From Orbaceae bacterium lpD04 (GTDB lineage: Bacteria > Pseudomonadota > Gammaproteobacteria > Enterobacterales > Orbaceae): a DNA stretch of 64,000 nucleotides. How positions within the stretch are numbered: position 1 is the first letter of the stretch; each line of letters starts with the position of its first letter. The translations under genes were made by a program, and so were the position numbers. Shown in pieces: positions 1 through 9,536 of the stretch. The notes below the pieces were generated by a model, which did no database searches, was not told the origin of the DNA, and saw only the letters and a list, made by a program, of their open reading frames with translations. Where the stretch lies: assembly GCA_036251935.1 (NCBI GenBank), contig CP133967.1, positions 186,001-250,000 of the forward strand. The letters are read 5' to 3'.

Positions 1-1438
1 AGTATCAACCTTGTTGATAAAGGGTAATTATAATGGCGATTCAAATAAACGTAATTTAAATGGTTCATCAATTGTTGTTAATACGGTTTGGAATAATGAT
101 CTGTCGACTAGTTATAGTGATTCTGTCCATATTACCGGAACCGCAACTGGCTATACCCAAGTAAAAACATTAAACGGTATTATTGGTGATGTAACATCTG
201 ATAAAGTTACATGGAAAGATAAATATTCTAATGATGTCATTGTTGTTGATAATCATGCTGTTAATAGTAATAACTTTTACGGTTTCGCAAATACGACGGG
301 AGCAGGATTACTTCTTTTGGTACAAAAAGATGCAAATACCTATGCGTGGCGACTTGCTAGTCCATCCAATCCAGATTCGGGACACATTGTTCCAATTGAT
401 CCTAAAGCACCTGGCACGGCTTTAATGCCTTTAGCTAACCTAAATGCTGAATATGCAATTATCAGTACTTTACATCAAAGAGTAAGTGAACAGCAAACGA
501 TGGCATGGGATGATTGTTCTACTTGTCAAATAGAACATAATGAAGGGCAAGTGTGGGGGCGATTAATCGGAAACTATGGCGATGTTAAGCAAATCGAAAA
601 GCGACTTGAATATAAATCCAAGTTATGGGGCGCTCAATTTGGTTATGATTTTTCCGTTAATTACGATAAAAATGATAATTCAAGAAGTCATTCCGGTGTT
701 ATGGTCACCTACGCAAAAGATAATTTAAAGTTTTATGATGCGCAAAATGTTATTTTTGATACAAATTCACAAGATTATATTTCGCAGCGAGCTCAAACGG
801 GTCATGGGCAATCAGATATTTTTGGCCTCGGAGCTTATTATACTTACTATAGTGAAAATGGTAGCTATTTAGATTTACTTGGAAATTTGACGTATATTCG
901 TAATAAATATACAACCGATGATTCAAGTGATAATAAAAATCATGCTTATGGTGTAGCGGGCTCTATCGAAGTTGGTAGGCCGTACGCTTTAACTAATCAT
1001 GGTTTGAATAATGGTGATTGGTTACTTGAACCGCAAGCACAGATGATCTATCAATATCTAAAATATAACGATATTGATATCGATCGAGATCATAATTTTG
1101 ATGTTATTGTTGATCAGCATAATCAGCAAACATTACGAGCAAGGGTTGGTCTGAGATTAGCTTATAATACAGGGACGGAAGAATTAAAAACTCGATCTAT
1201 TTATTTAATCGCAAATATCATTCACGACTTTATGGGCGGTAAAGGTGTTAGTTTTGGTACTAGTTCTATTGACTACCCAGATAATGCAACATCCGGAGAA
1301 GCTGGCATTGGGGCTCAAATACCATTAGGTAATTCATCTTACCTTTATTTTGATACTCGTTATCATCATTCCTTTGGTGATTCAAAAGGAAAATATAAAC
1401 AATATAATGGAACGATTGGGTATAAATATCATTGGTAG
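1..1438 (+). CDS. Autotransporter, C-terminal part (passenger end plus beta-barrel), cut by window start
   Basis: The reading frame is open from base 2 with no stop upstream, so the N-terminus lies outside the window. About the first 150 residues are Gly/Asn/Thr-rich passenger-like beta-helix sequence. From about residue 180 the segment beginning VWGRLIGNYGD and the alternating aromatic/polar strands match an autotransporter beta-barrel (type Va). The chain ends in an aromatic residue (GYKYHW), the usual outer-membrane barrel C-terminal signature. A CSTC pair sits just before the barrel, which is unusual for this family. Family knowledge: the barrel inserts in the outer membrane and exposes the passenger. 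The substrate or adhesin role cannot be read from this fragment. A lipoprotein gene starts 21 bp downstream on the same strand. Confidence 0.85.
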   Translation, partial: VSTLLIKGNYNGDSNKRNLNGSSIVVNTVWNNDLSTSYSDSVHITGTATGYTQVKTLNGIIGDVTSDKVTWKDKYSNDVIVVDNHAVNSNNFYGFANTTGAGLLLLVQKDANTYAWRLASPSNPDSGHIVPIDPKAPGTALMPLANLNAEYAIISTLHQRVSEQQTMAWDDCSTCQIEHNEGQVWGRLIGNYGDVKQIEKRLEYKSKLWGAQFGYDFSVNYDKNDNSRSHSGVMVTYAKDNLKFYDAQNVIFDTNSQDYISQRAQTGHGQSDIFGLGAYYTYYSENGSYLDLLGNLTYIRNKYTTDDSSDNKNHAYGVAGSIEVGRPYALTNHGLNNGDWLLEPQAQMIYQYLKYNDIDIDRDHNFDVIVDQHNQQTLRARVGLRLAYNTGTEELKTRSIYLIANIIHDFMGGKGVSFGTSSIDYPDNATSGEAGIGAQIPLGNSSYLYFDTRYHHSFGDSKGKYKQYNGTIGYKYHW

Positions 1439-1459
1439 CTAAATTGTAAGGAATGAAAA

Positions 1460-1969
1460 ATGAAAAAAATATTAATTATTATATCACTATTTTCTATGGC
1501 TTTAGCAATAACCAGCTGTTCAAGCGAAAATGGTCGATTTAATGTAAAAAATAGTTGGTGTAGTGAGCAATTAACGCCAAAATTAGAGAAGGTAACCATA
1601 TCAGCAGATATATTATTTGTATATAACAGCTCATCTTTGGATGACTCCTCTTTAGATGGCAAAAAACAATTAGATGGACTCGTTTCTCATTTATTAGGCA
1701 ATAACTTAAGTGATATTCAGTCGATTAAAATTGTTGGATATACTGACCGAATTGGTTCTAAGCAATATAACTATGATTTAGGTTTAGCCCGCGCGGAGAC
1801 AATAAAAGAATATTTACAAAATCATAATATTCAAACTAATTATATTATTGAAAGCAAGGGGAAAGAGTACCCGATCACCGATGGTTGTTTTAAATTAGCT
1901 GGTGATGAACTAAGGGCTTGTTTACAACCAGATAGAAGAGTGCAATTATACGTAGAAAGAGGAAATTAA
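1460..1969 (+). CDS. OmpA C-terminal-domain lipoprotein (peptidoglycan-binding)
   Basis: This 169-residue protein has a lipoprotein signal peptide ending in the lipobox ITSC (Cys20) followed by Ser-Ser, which predicts outer-membrane sorting. The rest is an OmpA-like peptidoglycan-binding domain: GYTDRIGS, LGLARAETIKEYL and a final PDRRVQLYV. Two cysteines (DGC and RAC) sit where OmpA of E. coli has its periplasmic disulfide. There is no beta-barrel, so it is the peptidoglycan-clamping half alone on a lipid anchor. The ATG follows a TAAGGA ribosome site. It lies 21 bp after the autotransporter and is probably co-transcribed with it. It could tether the outer membrane near the autotransporter to the cell wall; that functional link is an inference. 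Confidence 0.85.
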   Translation: MKKILIIISLFSMALAITSCSSENGRFNVKNSWCSEQLTPKLEKVTISADILFVYNSSSLDDSSLDGKKQLDGLVSHLLGNNLSDIQSIKIVGYTDRIGSKQYNYDLGLARAETIKEYLQNHNIQTNYIIESKGKEYPITDGCFKLAGDELRACLQPDRRVQLYVERGN

Positions 1970-2002
1970 GTTATTTTACCTCTAGTATAAATTTTAATAT
2001 AA

Positions 2003-2050
2003 AGTGTTACCTATTAGTAATAATGGCTTGGAAAAGTCAAATAGGTAACG
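2003..2050. terminator. Inverted repeat between convergent genes
   Basis: Arms GTTACCTATT and AATAGGTAAC pair over about 10-12 bp around a loop of roughly 24 nt. The repeat sits between the convergent lipoprotein and RodZ-like genes. It lacks a clean T-run, so it is at best a weak two-way terminator. Confidence 0.35.
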
Positions 2051-2149
2051 CTTATATGCCATATCAACGATGATGATAGGCGTGCTATCACAAGGCAATA
2101 TAGTTTAATAAATATTTTTAGCCTAGATAACTATTTTTATTTAGCAGGC

Positions 2150-2608
2150 TTAACTATTAATTGAAGTTGGTGGCGATATATAATGAGTTACCTCAACAAG
2201 TTCGGTTTTATTATCTCTCCAAACAAGGAATGCAGTAATTCCAACAATCATTAAAATAATAAATAAACTGATGACAAGTATTCGTTTAGTATATCGTTTT
2301 GTTTGTTCTTTATTTGAATAGTTTTTTATGATTTGAATTGATGGTCGATTTAATTGTGTATCAATGTAAGATTGGTATTCATTTTCAGGTAAACCAACAA
2401 TATCTGCGTAGTTTTTAATATAGCCTTTATAAAAAATTGCAGGTACATTTATTACTCTATCATTTTCAATATCTTGTATTATGCTTGTTCGTACATGGAT
2501 CTTCGTCGCTATATCACATTCTGTCAAACCTTGGGCTAAACGTAATTTGGCTAATTTTTTCCCCAATGAAACAATATCATCTTTATTTTCAATTGTTTCT
2601 TCTTTCAT
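2150..2608 (-). CDS. rodZ: RodZ-like membrane HTH protein, short form
   Basis: Residues about 10-85 form a RodZ-type helix-turn-helix domain (LGKKLAKLRLAQGLTECDIA, then FYKGYIKNYADIVGLPENE). Next come a basic stretch (KRYTKR) and one membrane helix at about 110-130 with the N-terminus inside. Only about 20 residues follow the membrane helix, whereas E. coli RodZ (337 aa) has a large periplasmic domain. RodZ anchors MreB filaments during rod-shape elongation; the cytoplasmic domain is the MreB-binding part. I chose the ATG at 2608 because GAGG lies 7 nt before it; a TTG two codons upstream has no usable site. The usual partner ispG is not adjacent. The protein could be a RodZ paralogue rather than the true orthologue. 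Confidence 0.65.
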   Translation of the reverse strand: MKEETIENKDDIVSLGKKLAKLRLAQGLTECDIATKIHVRTSIIQDIENDRVINVPAIFYKGYIKNYADIVGLPENEYQSYIDTQLNRPSIQIIKNYSNKEQTKRYTKRILVISLFIILMIVGITAFLVWRDNKTELVEVTHYISPPTSINS

Positions 2609-2681
2609 CCGCAAGCCTCACAATAATCGTTATGTTTAGAGTTAATAATGGTAACTCGTTTATTCTTACACATTTTTTTAA

Positions 2682-3548
2682 TTAATCAATCCTTTTTGCT
2701 TTAAACCATTGACTTGGTTTCGAAATTTCATCTTGGGCAGAGACAAGTTGCAATTCATACTTGTCTTGTTTTAAGGTTTCAAGCATCACCGCATATACGG
2801 CTGAAGTAGTGTGCTCAAACGCTTCAACTAACGATTTACCTTTAAGAATATTAGCTATCAATAAACCACTTGTCATATCACCAACACCAACGGGTTGACG
2901 TACACCAAAATTAACGAGTGGTCTATGAATATGCCAAGCCTCATCTTTCGTTATAAGTAACATTTCAAAGCGGTCACTTTGGTAGCCAGCGCTACTCAAA
3001 TGTTTAACTAAAACGAGTTTTGGACCGCGTTCACAGATTTTTCGACCTGCAATAATTGCTTCATCAACATGATTAATTTTATGCTTACCGGTTAATTCTT
3101 CAAGTTCAAGAATATTAGGTGATATGATATCACTTAAGGGTAGCGCTGTTTCACATAAGAACTCTGCTACGCCAGGTGCTACAAAGCATCCCTTTTCAGG
3201 ATGCCCCATAACAGGATCGCAAATATAGATTGCATTTGGGTTTGCTACTTTAACTTTTTTAACTATTTCAATAATGGCATTACCTTGCTCAGGCGAACCC
3301 ATATAACCGCTTAGTACTGCATCACAATTTTTTAATTCATCAATAGCACTAATACCATCAACAATATCAATAAGATGAGTTGCTGGCATAACCATTCCCG
3401 TCCACTCACCATATTGTGTATGATTTGAAAATTGTACGGTATTTAAAGGCCACACATTGACACCTAACCTACGAATAGGAAACTCGGCTGCACTATTACC
3501 TGCATGACCAAAAACAACATGAGATTGAATAGATAGTATATTTTTCAT
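2682..3548 (-). CDS. pdxY: Pyridoxal kinase PdxY
   Basis: This is a 288-residue ribokinase-superfamily protein of the same length as E. coli PdxY. It phosphorylates pyridoxal with ATP in the vitamin B6 salvage pathway in the cytoplasm. Visible motifs are the N-terminal [18 protein letters not shown] substrate-binding segment and the GVGD anion-hole/catalytic-base motif at residues 221-224. It lies 43 bp downstream of tyrS on the same strand, the same gene order as E. coli tyrS-pdxY, which supports the assignment over PdxK. Confidence 0.93.
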   Translation of the reverse strand: MKNILSIQSHVVFGHAGNSAAEFPIRRLGVNVWPLNTVQFSNHTQYGEWTGMVMPATHLIDIVDGISAIDELKNCDAVLSGYMGSPEQGNAIIEIVKKVKVANPNAIYICDPVMGHPEKGCFVAPGVAEFLCETALPLSDIISPNILELEELTGKHKINHVDEAIIAGRKICERGPKLVLVKHLSSAGYQSDRFEMLLITKDEAWHIHRPLVNFGVRQPVGVGDMTSGLLIANILKGKSLVEAFEHTTSAVYAVMLETLKQDKYELQLVSAQDEISKPSQWFKAKRID

Positions 3549-3591
3549 TTTGTTTCCTATTTATAAGTTAGGATTAATACAATGACAAATT

Positions 3592-4863
3592 TTAATTCCA
3601 GATCAGTAAGCAGTAATATTTTTTACCACGGCGTAACAATGTATAACGCTGAAATAAACGGTCATTATCATTAAACTTATAATCAGCAGCAGATTGTCGT
3701 TCACCATTGATTGAAATTGCATTTGATTCAATCATTGTCCTTGCTTGACCTCTAGATGGTGCGAGCCCTGCATTAACAATTGCCTGTTGTAAGTCTGCAT
3801 CTTTATCTAACTGAACGATTGGCATGCCATCTTGCTCTAGTTGCTGAAAATCGTCTTTGGATAATGATTTTAATGAGCCAGAAAACAAACTTTCAGTGAT
3901 GCGTTTAGCTGCAATTAATCCATCCTCGCCATGAACGAGTTTTGTTACTTGCTCAGCTAAAATATATTGTGCACGAGGTGCAGCGCCACTATTTTTATCT
4001 TCTTCTTCAATGGCATTAATTTCTTCAAGTGACATAAATGTAAAAAACTTAAGGAAACGATAAACATCAGCATCTGCGGTGTTAATCCAAAATTGATAGA
4101 ATTTATAAGGACTCGTTTTTTTAGGATCAAGCCAGATTGCGCCGCCTTCTGTTTTACCAAACTTCGTACCATCTGATTTCGTTATTAGAGGCACGGTTAA
4201 ACCAAATACTTGTTTTTGATGTAAACGTCTTGTTAAATCAATGCCTGAAGTAATATTACCCCATTGATCCGAGCCACCAATTTGTAGTACTACATTATGT
4301 GCTTTATTTAAGCTTGCAAAATCATAAGATTGTAATAAATTGTATGCGAACTCAGTAAATGAAATCCCAACATCATCGCGCTCAATACGTTGTTTTACTG
4401 CTTCTTTACTAATCATTGCATTAACTGAAAAATACTTACCAATATCTCGCAAAAAGGTAAGCACACTCATATCACCAAACCAGTCATGATTATTTACTAC
4501 GATGGCTGAATTATTTCCGCAATTAAAGTTTAAAAATGGCGAAACTTGTTTTTTTATTTTATCAACCCAATCTTGAACAATATCTTGTGTATTTAGTTTA
4601 CGCTCAACGGCTTTAAAACTAGGATCACCAATTAGGCCCGTTGCGCCACCGACTAATGCGATTGGTTGGTGCCCTGCCAGTTGAAAACGTTTTAAACATA
4701 ACAGGGGTACAAGGTGACCTAAATGTAAACTATCAGCAGTTGGATCAAAACCACAATACAGTGAAATTTGTTCTTTTGATAACAACTCTGCTAGTGCTTT
4801 TTCATCTGTGACTTGGGCAATAAGGCCCCTTTCTTCAAGTTGTTTAATCACATTTGTTGACAT
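3592..4863 (-). CDS. tyrS: Tyrosyl-tRNA synthetase
   Basis: This class I aminoacyl-tRNA synthetase charges tRNA-Tyr. The HIGH-type motif is HLGH at residues 47-50 and the KMSKS-type motif is KFGKT. The C-terminal third is an S4-like RNA-binding domain ending [11 protein letters not shown], very close to the end of the E. coli enzyme. The start at 4863 gives 423 residues, matching the family (424 in E. coli), and is preceded by AAAGG at 8-9 nt. An in-frame ATG 45 bp further upstream would add a basic tail not found in the family and was rejected. Confidence 0.95.
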   Translation of the reverse strand: MSTNVIKQLEERGLIAQVTDEKALAELLSKEQISLYCGFDPTADSLHLGHLVPLLCLKRFQLAGHQPIALVGGATGLIGDPSFKAVERKLNTQDIVQDWVDKIKKQVSPFLNFNCGNNSAIVVNNHDWFGDMSVLTFLRDIGKYFSVNAMISKEAVKQRIERDDVGISFTEFAYNLLQSYDFASLNKAHNVVLQIGGSDQWGNITSGIDLTRRLHQKQVFGLTVPLITKSDGTKFGKTEGGAIWLDPKKTSPYKFYQFWINTADADVYRFLKFFTFMSLEEINAIEEEDKNSGAAPRAQYILAEQVTKLVHGEDGLIAAKRITESLFSGSLKSLSKDDFQQLEQDGMPIVQLDKDADLQQAIVNAGLAPSRGQARTMIESNAISINGERQSAADYKFNDNDRLFQRYTLLRRGKKYYCLLIWN

Positions 4864-5021
4864 AATATTACCTTTATCTCTGTTTAATTTATTTCTTTTT
4901 GTTGTCAAATAATTAGCTTTAAATTGATCTATTTTATTATAAAAAGCATTAAACTCTATTTTCTAGCCCAAAAGTATAACTTATTATTATTTCAATGTCT
5001 GCTACAGACTACTATTCTCAG

Positions 5022-6518
5022 CTATTTATTATGGTAGAGATTATTGGCATTATCAAAATGATTTAATACGTCATTCTCTGGTTTTTTCCCAAGCAAACTT
5101 ATCATAATAATTGCGACTGATGAAAAGACAAATCCAGGAATTAAAGAATATAAGTTCCACCATTCGAATTTTATCCATAGTAAAACAGTAAATGCACCGA
5201 CGAGCATTCCTATTAGAGCGCCATTACGAGTCATACGACGCCAAAATACTGAAAAAATAATAATAGGCCCAAATGCCGCCCCAAAGCCGGCCCAAGCATG
5301 ACTTACTAGATCAAGAACACTATTATTTGGATTTATTGCTAATAAAATCGCTATCACGGCAACAAGTAAAACCATCATTCGCCCAACCCAAACGAGTTCT
5401 TTTTGCTTCGCTTTTGGTCGAAAAAAAGCACGATATAAATCCTCAGTAATTGCGCTTGAACATACGAGTAATTGACAACTTAATGTACTCATTACTGCAG
5501 CTAAAATGGCTGCAAGTAAAATTCCAGCTATCCATGGGTTAAAGAGTAGTTTCGATAATTCAATAAAAATACGTTCTTGTTTGCCATCATTGATTAAGTA
5601 AGCGACTTGTGGATGATTAGAAAAATACGCAATACCAAAAAAGCCAACAGTAATAGCGCCCATTAAACATAAAATCATCCAAGTCATGCTTATTCTTCGG
5701 GCATTTTTCATCACTTGGTGTGAATCCGCTGCCATAAATCTCGCTAAAATATGTGGCTGGCCAAAATAGCCTAGTCCCCAACCTAATAGCGAGATAATGG
5801 CAATAGTATCCATTCCTGAAAATAAATTGAGATAATTTGGATTTAGATGATGAATTGATTCTATTGAGTTATCAAAGCTACCACAAGAGATCATAACCAT
5901 TATCGGAGTAAGAATTAAGGCAAACATCATTAAGCTAGCTTGTACTGTATCTGTCCAACTAACCGCTAAAAAGCCACCAATAAAAGTATAGGCAAAAGTT
6001 GCACCCGCGCCGGCTAACATTGCCCAGCCGTAGCTTAAACCGAATGTACTTTGAAATAATTTAGCCCCAGCAACCACACCCGAAGCACAATAAATAGTGA
6101 AGAATACTAAAATGATAATTGCGGAAATTAATCTTAATAGCGAGCTGCTATCATTAAATCGACGAGAAAAATAATCAGGTAATGTTAATGAATTATGGTT
6201 AACTTCGGTAAAAACACGCAAACGCCCAGCAATTAATAGCCAATTTAAATAAGCGCCGATAGTTAAGCCAATTGCAATCCAACTTTGTGATATACCATAT
6301 AAAAAGACTGCACCTGGTAGCCCCATTAATAACCAGCCACTCATATCTGAAGCTCCGGCCGATAATGCGGTAACAAAACTGCCTATTTTTCTACCACCAA
6401 GAATGTAGTCGCCAAAATTTTTAGTTGCACGGAAGGCAAAAAAACCAATCGCTATCATACCGACGATATAAATAGCAAAAGTAATAATCATAGGTAAAGA
6501 CATAATATATTTAGTCAT
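5022..6518 (-). CDS. putP: Sodium/proline symporter PutP
   Basis: This 498-residue sodium:solute symporter has about 13 membrane segments and is nearly collinear with E. coli PutP. Diagnostic stretches include FGDYILGGRKIGSFVTALSA, GASDMSGWLLMGLPGA and LGYFGQPHILARFMAA. It imports proline with Na+ across the inner membrane, for use as a carbon/nitrogen source or osmolyte. putA is not adjacent, unlike in E. coli, so proline catabolism must be encoded elsewhere or absent. It is divergently oriented to nth. Confidence 0.93.
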   Translation of the reverse strand: MTKYIMSLPMIITFAIYIVGMIAIGFFAFRATKNFGDYILGGRKIGSFVTALSAGASDMSGWLLMGLPGAVFLYGISQSWIAIGLTIGAYLNWLLIAGRLRVFTEVNHNSLTLPDYFSRRFNDSSSLLRLISAIIILVFFTIYCASGVVAGAKLFQSTFGLSYGWAMLAGAGATFAYTFIGGFLAVSWTDTVQASLMMFALILTPIMVMISCGSFDNSIESIHHLNPNYLNLFSGMDTIAIISLLGWGLGYFGQPHILARFMAADSHQVMKNARRISMTWMILCLMGAITVGFFGIAYFSNHPQVAYLINDGKQERIFIELSKLLFNPWIAGILLAAILAAVMSTLSCQLLVCSSAITEDLYRAFFRPKAKQKELVWVGRMMVLLVAVIAILLAINPNNSVLDLVSHAWAGFGAAFGPIIIFSVFWRRMTRNGALIGMLVGAFTVLLWIKFEWWNLYSLIPGFVFSSVAIIMISLLGKKPENDVLNHFDNANNLYHNK

Positions 6519-6632
6519 TAAATAATCAGCCCGCTAGCTTAGCATAGAATTATTCAAAGCCAAAAATTATGACTAAAGGTATTAATAATTGTTATAATGT
6601 TAAAAGATAATAAATTCTCATTAAGAAGCATT

Positions 6633-7271
6633 GTGAAGCAGAAAATACGAATTGAAATATTACAGCGTCTACAAGATCATATTAAAGATCCAACAACAGA
6701 ATTGATTTATCATTCGTCGTTTGAATTATTAATTGCCGTATTGCTGTCAGCTCAAGCAACTGATGTGAGTGTTAATAAGGCGACAAAGCCACTATTTGCC
6801 ATTGCTAATACTCCCGAAAAAATTTTAGCATTGGGACTCGACAAATTAAAAAGCTATATTCGTACTATTGGGCTTTATAATAGTAAAGCTGAAAACATTA
6901 TGAAAACTTGCCAAATATTAATTGAGTTGCATGCTAGTGAAGTACCTGAAGATTTTAATCAGCTTATTGCTTTACCCGGTGTCGGGAGGAAAACCGCTAA
7001 TGTAGTATTAAATACGGCATTTGGTCATCCAACTATCGCTGTTGATACACACATATTTAGAGTATGTAATCGTACTCGATTTGCTCCAGGTAAGAATGTT
7101 GATGTAGTTGAAGATAAGCTATTAAAAGTTGTGCCAGATGAATATAAAATCAACTGTCACCATTGGTTCATATTACATGGGCGTTATACTTGCATAGCAA
7201 GAAAGCCTCGGTGTGGGGCTTGTGTAATTGAAGATTTATGTGAATTTAAAGATAAGGTTTATCCTGAGTAA
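6633..7271 (+). CDS. nth: Endonuclease III
   Basis: This bifunctional DNA glycosylase/AP lyase removes oxidised pyrimidines. It has the helix-hairpin-helix LPGVGRKTANVVL with the catalytic lysine, the catalytic aspartate in AVDTHIFRVC, and the C-terminal [4Fe-4S] cysteine pattern C-x6-C-x2-C-x5-C in CIARKPRCGACVIEDLC. A GTG at 6633 gives 212 residues aligning from the first residue with E. coli Nth (211 aa). An ATG at 6597 would add 12 residues with no ribosome site, so the start is not certain. It precedes smrB by 6 bp. The rnf/rsx genes that flank nth in E. coli are absent here. Confidence 0.93.
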   Translation: MKQKIRIEILQRLQDHIKDPTTELIYHSSFELLIAVLLSAQATDVSVNKATKPLFAIANTPEKILALGLDKLKSYIRTIGLYNSKAENIMKTCQILIELHASEVPEDFNQLIALPGVGRKTANVVLNTAFGHPTIAVDTHIFRVCNRTRFAPGKNVDVVEDKLLKVVPDEYKINCHHWFILHGRYTCIARKPRCGACVIEDLCEFKDKVYPE

Positions 7272-7277
7272 TTTGTA

Positions 7278-7826
7278 ATGTCAAAAAATTATCGTCCTAC
7301 AGATGAAGAGTTAGCGCTATTTAATAGTATTATTGTTAATACAAAAAAAATTAAACAAGATACTGTCGTGCATACTCCAAAAAAGCAAAATAGGGTGGCT
7401 GCTTATGAAAAAAAGCAACGACAAGAAAATGGTAACAATGAATTTTATTTTTCTGATGATTTTCAGCCTTTGTTACAAGATGATCCGATCCGTTATTCTA
7501 GAGAAGATAGTGATCCAAATGAACTTAAACGATTAAAACGCGGATTCTATGAACCTGATTTTTTTTTGGATTTGCATGGACTTACTCAAAATGAAGCTAA
7601 AAAAGAAATTGCAGCTCTAATAGCCGCTTGTACTAGAGAGCGGGCATCATGTGCTTGTATTATGTATGGTCATGGTAAAAATATTCTTAAAAAGCAAACG
7701 CCTATGTGGCTTGCTCAACATCCAGATGTGATCTGTTTTCATCAAGCTCCCAAAGAGTTTGGTGGTGATGCGGCATTATTAGTCCTGTTTGATGTAGATA
7801 AACATACAGAGTCTTTTTTTCGCTAA
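7278..7826 (+). CDS. smrB: Ribosome rescue endonuclease SmrB
   Basis: This 182-residue protein is close to E. coli SmrB/YfcN (183 aa). The N-terminal half is a basic, poorly ordered tail (KIKQDTVVH) and the C-terminal half is the Smr domain, with FLDLHGLTQNEAKKE, YGHGK and the ending APKEFGGDAALLVL. Family knowledge: SmrB cleaves mRNA between collided ribosomes and so triggers rescue. The DLHG and GHGK catalytic motifs are intact. It follows nth by 6 bp and is probably co-transcribed; this pairing differs from E. coli, where smrB stands apart. Confidence 0.92.
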   Translation: MSKNYRPTDEELALFNSIIVNTKKIKQDTVVHTPKKQNRVAAYEKKQRQENGNNEFYFSDDFQPLLQDDPIRYSREDSDPNELKRLKRGFYEPDFFLDLHGLTQNEAKKEIAALIAACTRERASCACIMYGHGKNILKKQTPMWLAQHPDVICFHQAPKEFGGDAALLVLFDVDKHTESFFR

Positions 7827-7852
7827 TCAAGATGATTAAATACCAAATATTA

Positions 7853-7892
7853 TTCAGTGGTTTCTTTTTCATAATAAAAATAAACCACTGAA
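7853..7892. terminator. Inverted repeat between convergent smrB and porin genes
   Basis: The 11-bp arms TTCAGTGGTTT and AAACCACTGAA are perfectly complementary, with an 18-nt T/A-rich loop. There is no good T-run on either side, so efficiency as an intrinsic terminator is uncertain. Its place between convergent stops supports a termination role. Confidence 0.45.
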
Positions 7893-7945
7893 CTGTGAGC
7901 CGCTTAAATCAACATTTTAGCAAAACGAATGCTATCTAAATACGA

Positions 7946-9256
7946 TTAAAAAGTGATGGTAGTTTTTAATCCTAAAACGAAAGCATCAGATGTTCGCTTA
8001 ATTCCCCCAGGATTATGCCAATATTGTAAGTCAGGTTGTAGTTCAAACCAAGATGCCAATTTGAAACGATAATAAAGCTCTGCATTTAATGCATTCGTTG
8101 CAACGGGGCTATATAGTGGATTTTTATAATCTGTTATATTAAGTGCTTTATTCTTATTTTTTTGTCCTTTAGCATAGTGACTACTGAAATCAGTATAAGA
8201 AATACCAAAGCCAAGCCAATCTTCAGGCCTAATATCAAATAAACCGCGATAACGCAAAGATGTAGAAATTACATAATTCATAAAATTACTACGTTCATCA
8301 TGATAACTACCGCTCACTGAAACACTCAAGCCTCGATTTGGGTCATTTTTATGTTGTGTTAGTTGCTGATTCATTCCAGCATACATAAACCATGTATTTT
8401 TATAAGACTTATCTTTATAGAGATCTTTTTGTTTCGCATTAGTATATAACAAACCTATGTTATATGCCCCGGGTAAGCCATTTACAAAAGTATGGGTTTC
8501 AATTTCTAATGGTAGTAAAAACCCTTTGCTTCCACTCGTTGACCAACTCCACGCATGGCTTCGTTCGGTAGCTTTATTGTTTTGCTCCATAATCCCAGTT
8601 TTAAATGTTAACGCTGGCGTTATTTTATAGCTAAGAGTTGTCCCCCATGTGTGAATATTCCAGTTACTCCAAGTCAAAGAATTGGCAGATTTTCCCCCAC
8701 ACAATGTGCGAAGTTGAAAATCACAAGGAATTGTTTGGTCAAACTCTTGGGTTTTATTCATCATACCAATACGCCATGTTAGGCGGCGATCATCAAAGCT
8801 TCTAGCGAAAGTTAGCCAACCTAAGCGAGTGATTGAGCCGCCACCAGCGCTTTCTTGTGTTTGGTCATTGTTAAGTACCCGATAATCTTGAGTGCGTTTA
8901 ATCGTCAGATCATCATTGTGATTTCGATTAACAATATTACCCTCTATACGTGCATCTGGGATGCCTGTCCATCGCTCAAGATCTTGGTTAAATGTCACTG
9001 CAAATTGATCAATATATGCAACATGTTTATTTTTATCATATCCACCGCTCATATTGTATGCTGTTTGACTTAAATAATTGCTATTAAAAGTAAAGCCATT
9101 ATTTGATAAGATGGGCCTGATCCCTAACATATCCCCGAATATTCCTTTTGATGGAGGTTCAAATCCTAGTACAATGCCGTTCCACTCGCGATCAGTATTG
9201 GCGATTGCTGGCATAGTTAGAAATAAAGATAAGAGCATTATTATTTTTTTTTTCAT
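7946..9256 (-). CDS. OprB-family carbohydrate-selective porin
   Basis: The protein has a signal peptide (MKKKIIMLLSLFLTMPAIA, cleavage before NTDREW) followed by about 415 residues of amphipathic beta-strand ending in TTITF, an aromatic outer-membrane C-terminus. Landmarks match the OprB family: GIFGDMLGIRPIL near the start, LGWLTFARSF, and a C-terminal ELYYRFKLASWFELQPDLQY followed by WHNPGG. OprB porins let glucose and other sugars cross the outer membrane. The ATG at 9256 has GAAGG 6 nt upstream; a TTG two codons earlier abuts the ribosome site and was rejected. Upstream are a leader hairpin and a possible CRP site, consistent with sugar-responsive control. Confidence 0.85.
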   Translation of the reverse strand: MKKKIIMLLSLFLTMPAIANTDREWNGIVLGFEPPSKGIFGDMLGIRPILSNNGFTFNSNYLSQTAYNMSGGYDKNKHVAYIDQFAVTFNQDLERWTGIPDARIEGNIVNRNHNDDLTIKRTQDYRVLNNDQTQESAGGGSITRLGWLTFARSFDDRRLTWRIGMMNKTQEFDQTIPCDFQLRTLCGGKSANSLTWSNWNIHTWGTTLSYKITPALTFKTGIMEQNNKATERSHAWSWSTSGSKGFLLPLEIETHTFVNGLPGAYNIGLLYTNAKQKDLYKDKSYKNTWFMYAGMNQQLTQHKNDPNRGLSVSVSGSYHDERSNFMNYVISTSLRYRGLFDIRPEDWLGFGISYTDFSSHYAKGQKNKNKALNITDYKNPLYSPVATNALNAELYYRFKLASWFELQPDLQYWHNPGGIKRTSDAFVLGLKTTITF

Positions 9257-9283
9257 AATCAACCTTCTATTTTTTACTAATAA

Positions 9284-9334
9284 AAAAACCTGAATAGATT
9301 AGCTCAATAAATGAACTATTCCATTCAGGTTTTT
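9284..9334 (-). terminator. Intrinsic-terminator-like hairpin in the porin leader
   Basis: Read on the minus strand, AAAAACCTGAAT pairs perfectly with ATTCAGGTTTTT and is followed by seven T, ending about 26 nt before the porin ATG. It either ends a short upstream transcript or acts as an attenuator for the porin mRNA. On the plus strand it also ends in T5, so it may work in both directions. Confidence 0.6.
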
Positions 9335-9489
9335 GCCTAGTTTTATCTAGTAACACACCTAAAAACAGTATTGTCTATGTTTATAACAACCGTATTAATG
9401 GTTATTTTGTTATGGTCTTTTAAAAAGATCCAAACTGCGGCGTAGACTATAATACTAACAATCTATTAGCTACATAATTTATCAATTAT

Positions 9490-9505
9490 TATGACTGAAA
9501 TCACA
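9490..9505 (-). promoter_or_regulatory. Candidate CRP site upstream of the porin gene
   Basis: Minus strand TGTGATTTCAGTCATA matches TGTGA-N6-TCACA at 9 of 10 conserved positions. A -10-like TATAGT lies at 9446-9451, which puts the site about 58 bp upstream of the inferred start, near the usual class I spacing. No convincing -35 is seen. This fits a sugar porin but rests on motif matching only. Confidence 0.35.
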
Positions 9506-9536
9506 TTATTTTGAAAAAAGTACATTTTTTCATTAT

